Positions 5,550 through 13,240 of a stretch of 16,850 nucleotides of DNA are shown piece after piece. The translations under genes and the position numbers were made by a program. The notes beneath the pieces are model-generated. The model did not search any database. It was not told the origin of the DNA and was given only the letters and a program-made list of their open reading frames with translations. The stretch spans positions 1 through 16,850 of the forward strand of contig CAZRJG010000046.1 of assembly GCA_964600365.1 (NCBI GenBank), in the 5' to 3' direction. Source of the stretch: GCA-020352575 sp964600365. GTDB taxonomy: Bacteria; Actinomycetota; Acidimicrobiia; Spongiisociales; JAENVV01. Position 1 is the stretch's first letter, and every line of letters starts with the position of its first letter.

Positions 5550-6731
5550 TCAGCCCGACGAGGGGAGGGTGATCTTGAGCGCGCCACCCGGACCGTCGAG
5601 CAGCGCGAGGTCGCCGTCGTGCCCCCGCGCGATGTGGTGTGCGATCGCAAGGCCGAGCCCGGCGCCGGCCCCATTGCGGGCACGGGCCTCGTTGCCCCGG
5701 GAGAAGCGGTCGAACGCCACCGCTGCCATCTCCGCCGGGAAGCCCGGGCCGTCATCCCGGACGACGATCGAGGCTTCGCCGTCCCCGCGCACGTGGATGC
5801 GGACCTCGGTCTCGGCGTGGCGGATGGCGTTGTCGATGAGGTTGCGCACCGCCCTTCCGAGGGAGGCGCCGTCCCCCTCGGCCATGGCGACACTGCCCAC
5901 ATCGAGCTCCAGCGTGATGCCGCGTCGGTCGGCAACGGGCGAGAGCGCCTGCACCGACTCGTCGGCGATGTCGGCGAGGTCGAGGGGGGAGCGGTCGAAG
6001 CTGATGTCGCCGGCCTCCAGCCGGGCGAGGAGGAACACGTCCTCGACGAGCTGGGTGAGGTGGCGGATGTCGGTGGCGATCGATGCAAGGTAGGCATCCT
6101 CGTCCCGGGCGACGCCGTCCTGGAGCGCCTCCACGGCCACTCGCATCGAGGTGAGAGGGGTGCGCAGGTCGTGGCCCACGTTCGCGAGGAGCTCGTTGCG
6201 TGCCCGCTCGTTCGCCGCTCGCTCCGCCTCGAGCGCCTGCAGTCGGGCCCCCAGGGAATCGATGGCGTCGGCGAGCCGTCCGAGCTCATCGGTGCGATCC
6301 AGCTCGGTCCGCGCCCCCAACTCACCGTTCATGAGCCGGCGCACGGTCTCGCCGACGGCCCCGAGGTCGGCCGAGAGCGCCGAAGAGAGAGCCCAGAGCT
6401 GGGCGATGGCCACGAGGGTCCCGGTGGCGAGGGAGACGAGGGTGAGGCGCAGGTCGTGCTCGGAGAGGAACATCCCCGCAGCGGCGACGCCGATCACGGC
6501 CACTCCCACGAACACGGCTGTGGATGCTGCAACGGTGAGGGCATCGCGAAACCGGTGTGACGACCGGGCGAAGCGGAGGAGCAGGGGAGTGGTGAGGAGG
6601 GCGACCGCTGCGAGCGCCCCAAAGATCGTGGCGAAGACCATGCGCTCGCCCGCGGTCGGGCGCATGGTGAGCTCCACGAAGAGGAGTCCGACGACGAGGG
6701 CCCCGACGAGGAGGGCGGTCAGGCGGGCCAT
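5550..6731 (-). CDS. Membrane sensor histidine kinase of the two-component pair
   Basis: The product has 393 residues from ATG 6731, which overlaps the end of the response regulator gene by 13 bases, so the two are co-transcribed and probably translationally coupled. The upstream extension of the frame is a shadow of the regulator gene. Four hydrophobic segments (about 4-22, 31-53, 64-88, 95-115) leave little room for a periplasmic sensor domain. A HAMP-like linker follows (about 118-170). His187 in VGHDLRTPLTS is the phospho-acceptor. The ATPase domain has an N box (RNLIDNAIRHAE, 296-307), a G1 box (RDDGPGFP), an F box (FDRFSRG) and a G2 box (GAGAGLGLAI). Sensing through the membrane itself, such as envelope stress, is plausible but inferred. 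The partner is the OmpR-type regulator just upstream. Confidence 0.93.
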   Translation of the reverse strand: MARLTALLVGALVVGLLFVELTMRPTAGERMVFATIFGALAAVALLTTPLLLRFARSSHRFRDALTVAASTAVFVGVAVIGVAAAGMFLSEHDLRLTLVSLATGTLVAIAQLWALSSALSADLGAVGETVRRLMNGELGARTELDRTDELGRLADAIDSLGARLQALEAERAANERARNELLANVGHDLRTPLTSMRVAVEALQDGVARDEDAYLASIATDIRHLTQLVEDVFLLARLEAGDISFDRSPLDLADIADESVQALSPVADRRGITLELDVGSVAMAEGDGASLGRAVRNLIDNAIRHAETEVRIHVRGDGEASIVVRDDGPGFPAEMAAVAFDRFSRGNEARARNGAGAGLGLAIAHHIARGHDGDLALLDGPGGALKITLPSSG

Positions 6732-7399
6732 GGTTCGAACTTGTAGCCGACTCCCCACACGGTCAGGATGTGCCGGGGGTCCGAAGGGTTGGGCTCGATC
6801 TTGCTCCGGATGCGTCCTATGTGGACGGTCACGGTTGCCGGGTCCTGCCAGTCCGCGGACGAGTCCCACACCTGCTCGAGCAGTTGCTGGCGGGAGAAGA
6901 CCTGGCGGGGAGACGCGGCGAGGAAGTGGAGGAGCTCGAACTCCTTGGCGGTGAACTCAACTCGCTTCCCGCCAACGGCGACCTCCCGAGCCGCGGGGTC
7001 GATGCGGAGGTCGCCCACCTCGAGGGCGTCGAGTGGCTCCGGTGCCCTCGAGGCCCTGCGAAGGACCGAGCGGACACGGGCGGCGACCTCGCGGGGACTG
7101 AAGGGCTTGGTGACGTAGTCGTCTGCCCCGAACTCGAGTCCGAGGATCCTGTCGGCCTCCTCGGCGAGGGCGGTGAGCATGATCACCGGTACCCGGCCGT
7201 CGAGGGATCGGAGCAACTCGAGCCCACTCTCGCCGGGGAGCATGATGTCGAGGAGGACGAGGTCGGGATTCCGCTCGAACCCGGCGCGGGCCTCTGCGGC
7301 GGTCGCAGCCTCGAGGACACGATGCCCGTCGCGTTCGAGGTAGCCGCTCAGCACCTCACGGACCATCGGCTCATCGTCCACCACGAGGATCGTTGCCAT
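6719..7399 (-). CDS. OmpR/PhoB-family response regulator
   Basis: The product has 226 residues. The receiver domain has acidic residues Asp8 and Asp9, the phosphorylated Asp51 (LVLLDIMLPGESG), Thr76 and Lys98 (TKPFSP), so it is complete. The C-terminal winged helix carries the family marks EFTAKEFELLHFLAASPRQVFSRQQLLEQVW and RIRSKIEP, ending GYKFEP. I chose ATG 7399 because the receiver begins there with MATILVVDDE; the longer open frame is not coding. There is no ribosome site, but TACCAT lies six bases before the ATG, which suggests a leaderless transcript. Five phased heptamers in the divergent region (7449-7497) are a likely binding array for this or a related regulator, controlling both itself and the exported protein gene. 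The regulon is unknown. Confidence 0.95.
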   Translation of the reverse strand: MATILVVDDEPMVREVLSGYLERDGHRVLEAATAAEARAGFERNPDLVLLDIMLPGESGLELLRSLDGRVPVIMLTALAEEADRILGLEFGADDYVTKPFSPREVAARVRSVLRRASRAPEPLDALEVGDLRIDPAAREVAVGGKRVEFTAKEFELLHFLAASPRQVFSRQQLLEQVWDSSADWQDPATVTVHIGRIRSKIEPNPSDPRHILTVWGVGYKFEPWPA

Positions 7400-7405
7400 G
7401 GGGCG

Positions 7406-7411
7406 ATGGTA
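7406..7411 (-). promoter_or_regulatory. -10 box of the leaderless response regulator promoter
   Basis: On the minus strand TACCAT lies six bases before the ATG at 7399. The gene has no Shine-Dalgarno sequence, consistent with leaderless translation. Confidence 0.45.
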
Positions 7412-7448
7412 CGACGTCGGTGCGGCCCGCCACGCCCCCGCACGTGAT

Positions 7449-7497
7449 GTTTCGACTCTGTTGTCGCTTCGGTGCGATCCGTTGTCGGAGGCGTTCG
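7449..7497 (+). promoter_or_regulatory. Five phased heptamer direct repeats, candidate OmpR-type binding array
   Basis: The heptamers are GTTTCGA (7449), GTTGTCG (7460), GGTGCGA (7471), GTTGTCG (7481) and GCGTTCG (7491), with starts 11, 11, 10 and 10 bases apart. Regulators of the PhoB/OmpR family bind tandem direct repeats on this pitch, and such a regulator gene diverges from this region. The repeats do not match the actinobacterial Pho box (GTTCACC). Their position, some 65-115 bases before the TTG at 7563, suits activation of the exported-protein gene. Confidence 0.5.
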
Positions 7498-7562
7498 GGC
7501 GGCGTGAGATCGGCACGGGAAGGTAACCCCAGTCGTTTCCACGAGACCCCAAGGAGGTCACC

Positions 7563-7994
7563 TTGCGACGCATCACCATCCTCATCGCCGTCATCGCCCT
7601 TGCCCTGCTCTCTGCCATACCGGCGTTCGCCGCAAGGGGCGGCGAGCAGGGATCCCCGATCATCGAGGACCTCATCTGGGCCGGCGGCGAGCAGCTCGGC
7701 ACGATCCTCCAGAAGCAGCTCCCGTACAACGGCAACGAGGCGTCCTACGACAAGCTCTTCGTGTTCGTCGAGGGCGATGGCCTCGTCGTCCAGGCACCGG
7801 TCGCCGAGGCTGCGCCGGGCAATGAGGACTACAACGGGGGGCGGTGGCTCCCGACGATGGTCGAGTACGACGGCACTCTCGGAACGCTCACCTCCCACGC
7901 CGACCTCGCGGCGGCGATCGAGGCGGGCGCGGCGACCATCGTTGGCATCGACTTCGACGCCGCCTTCCTCTGTCCACTCGTGCCCAACCACTGA
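7563..7994 (+). CDS. Small exported protein of unknown function
   Basis: The product has 143 residues from TTG 7563, supported by a strong ribosome site (AAGGAGG at 7551-7557, five bases before the start). Residues 1-23 form a classical signal peptide: RR, a hydrophobic core, and a likely AFA cleavage site before ARGGEQG. The mature part (about 120 residues) is acidic, with GDGLVVQAP, YNGGRWLPTMVEYDGTLGTLTSHADL and a single cysteine near the end. No lipobox is present, so it should be released or loosely surface-bound. It diverges from the two-component genes, with phased repeats between, and is closed by a strong hairpin at 8011-8045, so it is a one-gene unit. I recognise no family. Confidence 0.82.
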   Translation: MRRITILIAVIALALLSAIPAFAARGGEQGSPIIEDLIWAGGEQLGTILQKQLPYNGNEASYDKLFVFVEGDGLVVQAPVAEAAPGNEDYNGGRWLPTMVEYDGTLGTLTSHADLAAAIEAGAATIVGIDFDAAFLCPLVPNH

Positions 7995-8010
7995 TCCCAA
8001 CGCCTCCGCC

Positions 8011-8045
8011 GGTCGTGGGGTGGCCCTCCCGGTCGCCCCACGACC
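8011..8045 (+). terminator. Strong hairpin terminator after the exported protein gene
   Basis: GGTCGTGGGG (8011-8020) pairs perfectly with CCCCACGACC (8036-8045). The inner five bases pair with two G-T wobbles, giving a 15-bp stem and a CTCCC loop. It begins 17 bases after the stop at 7994. It lacks a T run, as is common for actinobacterial terminators. Confidence 0.6.
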
Positions 8046-8109
8046 GCGCTGGCACCCATGAAGGGGTTCGCAGGTGGTGTCGGGCCGCCGCTCCGCCACG
8101 GGGTGGGTC

Positions 8110-8156
8110 TAGCATTGCGCCACGGCGCCCCACTTCCCCAGTGTTCGGGCGCCGTG
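8110..8156 (+). promoter_or_regulatory. Candidate promoter and 5' leader stem of the importer operon
   Basis: TAGCAT at 8110-8115 is a possible -10 box with no convincing -35 box. A transcript starting near 8121 would open with CACGGCGC (8121-8128), which pairs perfectly with GCGCCGTG (8149-8156) across a 20-base loop. A ribosome site (GGAGG, 8170-8174) then precedes the ATG at 8183. A stem at the very 5' end could protect the message. I see no match to a known purine riboswitch. Confidence 0.35.
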
Positions 8157-8182
8157 ACAACCATGTGATGGAGGTTCCCTAC

Positions 8183-9256
8183 ATGCGCACAAATCGCATC
8201 CTTGCGATCCTCGCTGTCTTCGCCCTCGTCCTCGCCGCGTGCAGCGGCGCGACGGAGGACACCGAAGCTCCGGCGGAGACCGAGGCCCCGGCAGTGACCG
8301 AGGCCCCCGTCGACCCGGTGCCCGTCGGCCTCGTGTTCGACATCGGCGGCCGTGGCGACCAGTCGTTCAACGACTCCGCCGCTGCCGGCCTCGACCTTGC
8401 GGCAGACCAGCTCGGCATCGACCCCTCGGAGGCTTCGGCCAACGACGATGGCTCCAACCGTGAGGAGTTGCTCAACCTCCTCGCAGAGGAGAACGACCTC
8501 GTCTTCGGCGTCGGCTTCTTGTTCGACGTCCCGATGATGGCCGCCGCCGAGGCAGCCCCCGACGTGAACTTCGCGATCGTCGACGGCTTCGTCGACCCCG
8601 AGGCCTACCCGAACGTGGCCAGCCTCCTCTTCTCCGAGGAGCAGGGCTCGTTCCTCGTGGGCGCAGCCGCGGCACTCAAGAGCGAGACCGGCACGATCGG
8701 CTTCATCGGTGGTGTGTCCATCGACCTCATCAAGAAATTCGAGGCCGGGTACATCGCCGGAGCGAAGGCGGTCAACCCCGACATCGTCATCATCAGCCAG
8801 TACATCACCGAGCCCCCGAACTTCGACGGCTTCAACGACCCGGCTTCTGGCAAGGTCATCGCCGAGGCGCAGTTCGAGCAGGGCGCGGACATCGTGTACC
8901 ACGCCGCAGGTGGATCCGGCGGCGGCCTCTTCCAGGCCGCCAAGGAGTACTCCGAGGCCAACGACACGAAGGTGTGGGCGATCGGTGTCGACTCCGACCA
9001 GTACCTCACCGCCGGTGAGGACGTGCAGGAGTACATCCTCACGTCCATGCTGAAGCGGGTGGACGTGTCGGTGTTCAACACGATCGAGGCGCAGGTGAAC
9101 GGCGAGTTCGCCGGTGGCCCCGTGATCTTCGACCTCTCGGTCGACGGCGTGGGCTACTCCACCTCCGGCGGCTTCGTGGACGACATCGTCGACCAGCTCG
9201 ACGCCTACAAGCAGCAGATCATCGACGGCGACATCGTGGTGCCGACCACCCCGTAG
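8183..9256 (+). CDS. BMP-family (basic membrane protein) nucleoside-binding lipoprotein
   Basis: This is the substrate-binding protein of an ABC importer; members of the BMP/PnrA group that have been studied bind purine nucleosides. The product has 357 residues from ATG 8183, with GGAGG eight bases upstream; the longer upstream frame lacks support. A signal peptide ends in a lipobox with Cys20 (LAAC), so it is anchored in the membrane. A linker of T, E, A and P repeats (about 22-45) carries the domain away from the membrane. The fold then shows VGLVFDIGGRGDQSFNDSAAAGL, typical of the family, followed by FAIVDGF and YHAAGGSGGGLFQAA. It heads a four-gene operon with an ATPase and two permeases. 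Nucleoside specificity is inferred from the family and the nearby deoD gene. Confidence 0.93.
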   Translation: MRTNRILAILAVFALVLAACSGATEDTEAPAETEAPAVTEAPVDPVPVGLVFDIGGRGDQSFNDSAAAGLDLAADQLGIDPSEASANDDGSNREELLNLLAEENDLVFGVGFLFDVPMMAAAEAAPDVNFAIVDGFVDPEAYPNVASLLFSEEQGSFLVGAAAALKSETGTIGFIGGVSIDLIKKFEAGYIAGAKAVNPDIVIISQYITEPPNFDGFNDPASGKVIAEAQFEQGADIVYHAAGGSGGGLFQAAKEYSEANDTKVWAIGVDSDQYLTAGEDVQEYILTSMLKRVDVSVFNTIEAQVNGEFAGGPVIFDLSVDGVGYSTSGGFVDDIVDQLDAYKQQIIDGDIVVPTTP

Positions 9257-9277
9257 TCCCGGAGACAATCAATCGAA

Positions 9278-9317
9278 GCGGAAGCGGGATCGGGCTAGTG
9301 TCCGATCCCGCTTCCGC
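9278..9317 (+). other. 16-bp perfect hairpin between binding-protein and ATPase genes
   Basis: GCGGAAGCGGGATCGG (9278-9293) and CCGATCCCGCTTCCGC (9302-9317) pair perfectly around an 8-base loop. It lies 22 bases after the lipoprotein stop and 25 before the ATPase start, inside the operon, with no T run after it. Such intercistronic stems often stabilise the upstream message or cut read-through, so that the binding protein is made in excess over the transporter. Confidence 0.65.
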
Positions 9318-9342
9318 GTTGCGAGTGTGAGGAGAGCGTCCG

Positions 9343-10866
9343 GTGCCTGAACCTGCGGTGTTGCTCGAAGGCGTGACGAAACGATTCCCGGGTGTCGTGG
9401 CGAACGACCGCGTGGACCTGCGTGTCGAGTTCGGCGAGATCCACGCCCTCTGCGGGGAGAACGGGGCCGGCAAGTCGACCCTCATGAAGATCCTCACCGG
9501 CGTGCAGAAGGCCGACGAGGGGCGGATGGTCGTGAACGGGGTCGAAGTGGACTTCGGGTCCCCGACCGAGGCCATCGACGCCGGCATCGGCATGGTCCAC
9601 CAGCACTTCATGCTCGCCGACAACTTCACCGTCCTCGAGAACGTGATCCTCGGGGCGGAACCCTCGAAGCGGGGTGTCATCGACTTCGACGCAGCCCGCG
9701 AGCACATCGGTCGAGTCGGGAGCGAGTACGGCCTCGACGTCCACCCCGACGAGCTCGTGGAGCACCTCGAAGTCGGCGAACGCCAGCGGGTCGAGATCAT
9801 CAAGGTGCTGTTCCGCGGCGCCAAGATCCTCATCCTCGACGAGCCCACCGCAGTCCTCGTGCCCCAGGAGGTGGAAGAACTCTTCCGGAACCTCCGCGAG
9901 CTCAAGGAGGAGGGCCACACGATCATCTTCATCGACCACAAGCTCGACGAGGTCCTCGAGATCGCCGACAGCATCACGGTGCTGCGACGTGGGAGGACGG
10001 TCGCCACGGTGAAGCCGGGCGACGTGACGGCCCATGACCTCGCCGAGCTCATGGTGGGGGAGGACCTCCCGGTCGCCGCGACCGCCGCCTCCACGGTCAC
10101 CGACGAGGTCATCCTCTCGGTGTGGGAGCTCAGGGTCCCGGGCTCGGAGAACGAGATCACGCTCGACGTGGACGCCCTCACCGTCCATGCGGGGGAGATC
10201 GTCGGCATCGCCGGCGTCGAGGGGAACGGACAGGCCGAGCTCATCGAGACCATCCTCGGGATGCGCCAGCCCGAGCACGGGGTGATCCACCTCTCCGGTC
10301 GGGAGATCACCGACTGGTCCGTGCGGGCCCGGCGTGAGGAGGGCATCGGGTACATCCCCGAGGACCGCCATCGCCGCGGACTCCTCCTCGGTGCACCCCT
10401 CTGGGAGAACGCCATGCTCGGCCACCAGAGTGTCGAGCCCTATGTGAAGCGGGGGTTCTGGATCGATCCCGCATCGGCGCGCAGGGCGACCGAGGAGATC
10501 ATCGAGCGCTTCGACGTGCGGACGCCCGGGACCGATGTGCCCGCCCACGCCCTCTCCGGCGGGAACCAGCAGAAGCTCATCGTCGGCCGTGAACTCTCGG
10601 CGGACAACGCACTCCTCATCGCCGCCCATCCGACCCGCGGCATCGACGTGGGCGCCCAGGCGGCCGTGTGGGAGGAACTGCGGAGCGCCCGGAAGGCGGG
10701 GAGGGGCATCATCCTCATCTCCGCCGACCTCGAGGAACTCATCGGCCTCTCCGACCGGCTCCACGTGATGTTGCGGGGGTCGCTCGTCGCGGACCTCGAC
10801 CCGGGAGGGCTCACACCCAGGGAGCTCGGCTCCTACATGACCGGAGCAACGGTGGTGGGAGCGTGA
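9343..10866 (+). CDS. Nucleoside/sugar-type ABC importer ATPase with two ATPase domains
   Basis: The product has 507 residues, the usual length for the double ATPase of nucleoside and ribose-type importers (NupA/YufO, RbsA-like). The GTG start at 9343 has GAGGAG eight bases upstream. The first domain has Walker A GENGAGKST (38-46), signature LEVGERQRVE and Walker B ILILDEPTA (162-170). The second has a degenerate Walker A, GVEGNGQAE (291-299), a clear signature LSGGNQQK (404-411) and LLIAAHPTRGID in place of Walker B with its catalytic Glu. The degenerate second site is normal for this class, so only the first site should be fully catalytic. The stop overlaps the next start as GTGA, indicating coupled translation. 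It energises import by the two permeases that follow. Confidence 0.95.
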   Translation: MPEPAVLLEGVTKRFPGVVANDRVDLRVEFGEIHALCGENGAGKSTLMKILTGVQKADEGRMVVNGVEVDFGSPTEAIDAGIGMVHQHFMLADNFTVLENVILGAEPSKRGVIDFDAAREHIGRVGSEYGLDVHPDELVEHLEVGERQRVEIIKVLFRGAKILILDEPTAVLVPQEVEELFRNLRELKEEGHTIIFIDHKLDEVLEIADSITVLRRGRTVATVKPGDVTAHDLAELMVGEDLPVAATAASTVTDEVILSVWELRVPGSENEITLDVDALTVHAGEIVGIAGVEGNGQAELIETILGMRQPEHGVIHLSGREITDWSVRARREEGIGYIPEDRHRRGLLLGAPLWENAMLGHQSVEPYVKRGFWIDPASARRATEEIIERFDVRTPGTDVPAHALSGGNQQKLIVGRELSADNALLIAAHPTRGIDVGAQAAVWEELRSARKAGRGIILISADLEELIGLSDRLHVMLRGSLVADLDPGGLTPRELGSYMTGATVVGA

Positions 10867-11945
10867 AGCAGCGCATCCTTGCGATCGCCCCGCCGGTGGC
10901 GTCGCTCGTCTTCGCCCTCGTCGTCTCATCGATCGTCCTCTGGGTGTCGGGCGCCGACCCGGTGACGGCGTTCGGCAACGTGCTCGAGTACGGGACGCGG
11001 GCGAACACGCTCGTCGAGACGATCAACTGGTCCACCCCGCTCTACCTGTCCGGTATCGCCGTGGCGATCGGCTTCCGGATGGGCCTGTTCAACATCGGTG
11101 TCGAGGGCCAGTACATCCTCGGTGCGTTCATCGCCGCCCAGGTCGGTTCGATGCTCGACCTCCCGCCGGTCCTCCACGTGGGCATGATCATGCTCACCGC
11201 AATGGTGGTCGGGGCGGCGTGGGCGGGCCTCTCGGGCTGGATGAAGGTCACCCGGAACGTGCACGAGGTGATCAGCACGATCATGCTGAATTCGATCGCC
11301 GTGGGCGGCATCGTGTCGTACCTCCTCGGCGTCTGGGACGCCGACGACCCGAACAGCCTCGACACGGCGCTGGAGGCGATCCCCGAGTCGGGATGGTTCC
11401 CCGACCTCAACGCCCTCGTGCCCGGGGAGACCCGGTCGGACCTTTGGGGCTTCGTGCTCGTGGCCGCCGTCGTCGGGGTCGCCTACCACCTCCTCATCAA
11501 CCGGACCAGACTCGGGTACGACCTGCGTGCGACGGGCGCCAACCCGTCGGCTGCGGAGGTGAGCGGCGTCGACCCCAAGCGGACGATCGTGGTCGCCATG
11601 CTCCTCTCGGGTCTCGTGGCGGGCCTCGTCGGCCTCCCCGAACTGCTCGGCGACACGCACACGTACAGCCTCCGGTTCACCCAGGGCCTCGGGTTCGGCG
11701 GCATAGCGGTTGCGCTCATCGGTCGCAACCATGCGGCGGGCATCGCCATCGGTGCGCTCCTCTTCGGTTGGCTCTCCCGGTCGTCGGGCATCCTCGAGGT
11801 GCGGGGCGACGCACCACGGGAGATCGTGGCGATCATCCAGGGTGTGATCATCCTCTCGGTGGTGATCGCCTACTCGATCGCCGAGCGATACCGGAGGATC
11901 GAGGAAGCCAAGGCAGCCGCAGCAGCGATCGGAGAAGAGCGATGA
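10863..11945 (+). CDS. ABC importer permease, first subunit (nucleoside type)
   Basis: The product has 360 residues from GTG 10863, overlapping the ATPase stop by four bases. It is a multi-span membrane protein of the branched-chain amino-acid/ribose/nucleoside permease superfamily. An N-terminal anchor is followed by IAVAIGFRMGLFNIGVEGQYILGAFIAA, the most diagnostic stretch of nucleoside-type permeases, and by HEVISTIMLNSIA. A cytoplasmic coupling loop contains GYDLRATGANPSAAEVSGVDPKR, which contacts the ATPase. The end is a charged tail (AERYRRIEEAKAAAAA). An insert with VWDADDPNSLDTALEAIPES (about 155-200) is probably on the outer face. It pairs with the next gene, whose start overlaps its stop as ATGA, to form the heterodimeric pore. 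Confidence 0.94.
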   Translation: MKQRILAIAPPVASLVFALVVSSIVLWVSGADPVTAFGNVLEYGTRANTLVETINWSTPLYLSGIAVAIGFRMGLFNIGVEGQYILGAFIAAQVGSMLDLPPVLHVGMIMLTAMVVGAAWAGLSGWMKVTRNVHEVISTIMLNSIAVGGIVSYLLGVWDADDPNSLDTALEAIPESGWFPDLNALVPGETRSDLWGFVLVAAVVGVAYHLLINRTRLGYDLRATGANPSAAEVSGVDPKRTIVVAMLLSGLVAGLVGLPELLGDTHTYSLRFTQGLGFGGIAVALIGRNHAAGIAIGALLFGWLSRSSGILEVRGDAPREIVAIIQGVIILSVVIAYSIAERYRRIEEAKAAAAAIGEER

Positions 11946-13237
11946 CCCATCCTGCAGCCAACAACGAGCAGCTCCCCCCGCTCACGAGGAGCTGGGTCAG
12001 GGCCCTGCAGGCCCCTCGCGTGAACGTCCTCCTGCTCTTCCTCGCCGGTGTGTTCCTCCTCGCCGTCACCGAGCAGTTCGCCCGCATCCCCACCTCGGAC
12101 CTCGCTTCGTCGGGGACGTGGCGCATCGCCTTCGCCTGGATGATCCCCATCCTCATGGCGGGTCTCGGCGGCATGTTCTCTGAGCGGTCTGGTGTGGTGA
12201 ACATCGGCCTCGAGGGCCTGCTCGTCCTCGGGACGTGGTTCGGCGCGTACGGCACGATCATCTCGGGGAGCCCATGGGTCGGCCTACTCTTCGCCACGCT
12301 CGCGGGGCTCGCGGGGGGCCTGCTCATGGCGGTGGCCACCGTCACCTTCTCGGTGGACCACATCATCGCCGGTACGGCCCTGCTCGTGATGTCACCGGGG
12401 CTGGCCCGGTACCTGTCGGACCTCGTGTTCCCCCAGTACGGCGGGTCGATCACGCAGTCGCCGACCCTCGCGAGCGCCTCGACCTTCGACTGGCCGTTCC
12501 TCGCCGGTGGGAGCATCTTCGGATGGGAGAGCCCCGACCTCCTCGGCACCCTCGAGGGCCTGGACTGGTTCTTCGTCAGCCACCTCGCGGGCATCCTGCG
12601 CGGCCTCGCCTCGCAGATGTCCTGGCCCACGCTCATCGGCCTCCTCGTCATCCCCGCCTCTGCGTGGGTCCTGTGGAAGACGACGTTCGGCCTCCGGCTC
12701 CGTTCGGTGGGTGAGGACCCCGACGCCGCCGACTCGTTGGGCGTCAACGTGTACCGGTACAAGTACTACGGCGTCCTCATCAGCGGTGCCCTCGCCGGGT
12801 ACGGCGGGGGGTTCCTCTCCATCCAGCTCTCGAACCTCTACAAGGAGGCGCAGACGGGTGGGAAGGGCTTCATCGGCCTCGCCACGATGATCTTCGGCAA
12901 CTGGCGCCCCAGTGGCACTGCGGCCGGGGCGTTGCTCTTCGGCTTCACGGAGACGCTCCGACTGCGTGACCCGAACGCCCCCCACGCCCTGCTCCTCTTC
13001 GTCACGATCGTCCTCGGCATCCTCGCCGTGAGGGCGCTGTGGCGTAGTCGCTGGCAGTCGGCGGCCGGGTTGATCGCGTCGGGAGCCCTCGTCGCCTGGT
13101 TCTACCTCGCCACCGACCGGGTCCCGAACCAGCTGCCGCAGATCACCCCGTATCTCGCCGTGCTCGTCGTGCTGCTGTTCGCCACGCGGCGACTGCGGAT
13201 GCCTGCGGCCGACGGCCAGATCTGGATCAAGGAGTAG
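11942..13237 (+). CDS. ABC importer permease, second subunit (nucleoside type)
   Basis: The product has 431 residues from ATG 11942, overlapping the previous stop by four bases. It matches the first permease in its core: MFSERSGVVNIGLEGLLVLGTWFGAYG, DHIIAGTALLVMSPGLARYLSDLVFP, and the coupling loop FGLRLRSVGEDPDAADSLGVNVYRYK. It then has GGFLSIQLSNLYKEAQTGGKGFIGLATMIFGNWRP. It is longer than the common 300-residue form because of an insert (about 175-220, with FDWPFLAGGSIFGW) and extra C-terminal hydrophobic segments after 350. It ends the operon; the MarR gene runs towards it from the other strand with only three bases between stops, and I see no hairpin there. Confidence 0.94.
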   Translation: MTHPAANNEQLPPLTRSWVRALQAPRVNVLLLFLAGVFLLAVTEQFARIPTSDLASSGTWRIAFAWMIPILMAGLGGMFSERSGVVNIGLEGLLVLGTWFGAYGTIISGSPWVGLLFATLAGLAGGLLMAVATVTFSVDHIIAGTALLVMSPGLARYLSDLVFPQYGGSITQSPTLASASTFDWPFLAGGSIFGWESPDLLGTLEGLDWFFVSHLAGILRGLASQMSWPTLIGLLVIPASAWVLWKTTFGLRLRSVGEDPDAADSLGVNVYRYKYYGVLISGALAGYGGGFLSIQLSNLYKEAQTGGKGFIGLATMIFGNWRPSGTAAGALLFGFTETLRLRDPNAPHALLLFVTIVLGILAVRALWRSRWQSAAGLIASGALVAWFYLATDRVPNQLPQITPYLAVLVVLLFATRRLRMPAADGQIWIKE

Positions 13238-13240
13238 GCC

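Noticed and set aside
5052..6560. Long open frame of about 500 codons on the plus strand opposite the histidine kinase and glycosylase
   Set aside because: It is a shadow of two well-supported minus-strand genes in high-GC DNA; it has low-complexity composition and no recognisable domain.
7449..7497. CRISPR array or tandem repeat locus
   Set aside because: The repeats are seven bases, degenerate and on helix pitch, without long unique spacers; a regulator array fits better.
8116..8182. Purine riboswitch in the importer leader
   Set aside because: The conserved loop and junction bases of purine riboswitches are not present; only a simple stem is seen.
9295..10929. 544-codon open frame opposite the ATPase gene
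   Set aside because: It is antisense to a gene with complete ABC motifs; the product is rich in D, V, E, G and H with no domain, as expected from complementing GC-rich codons.
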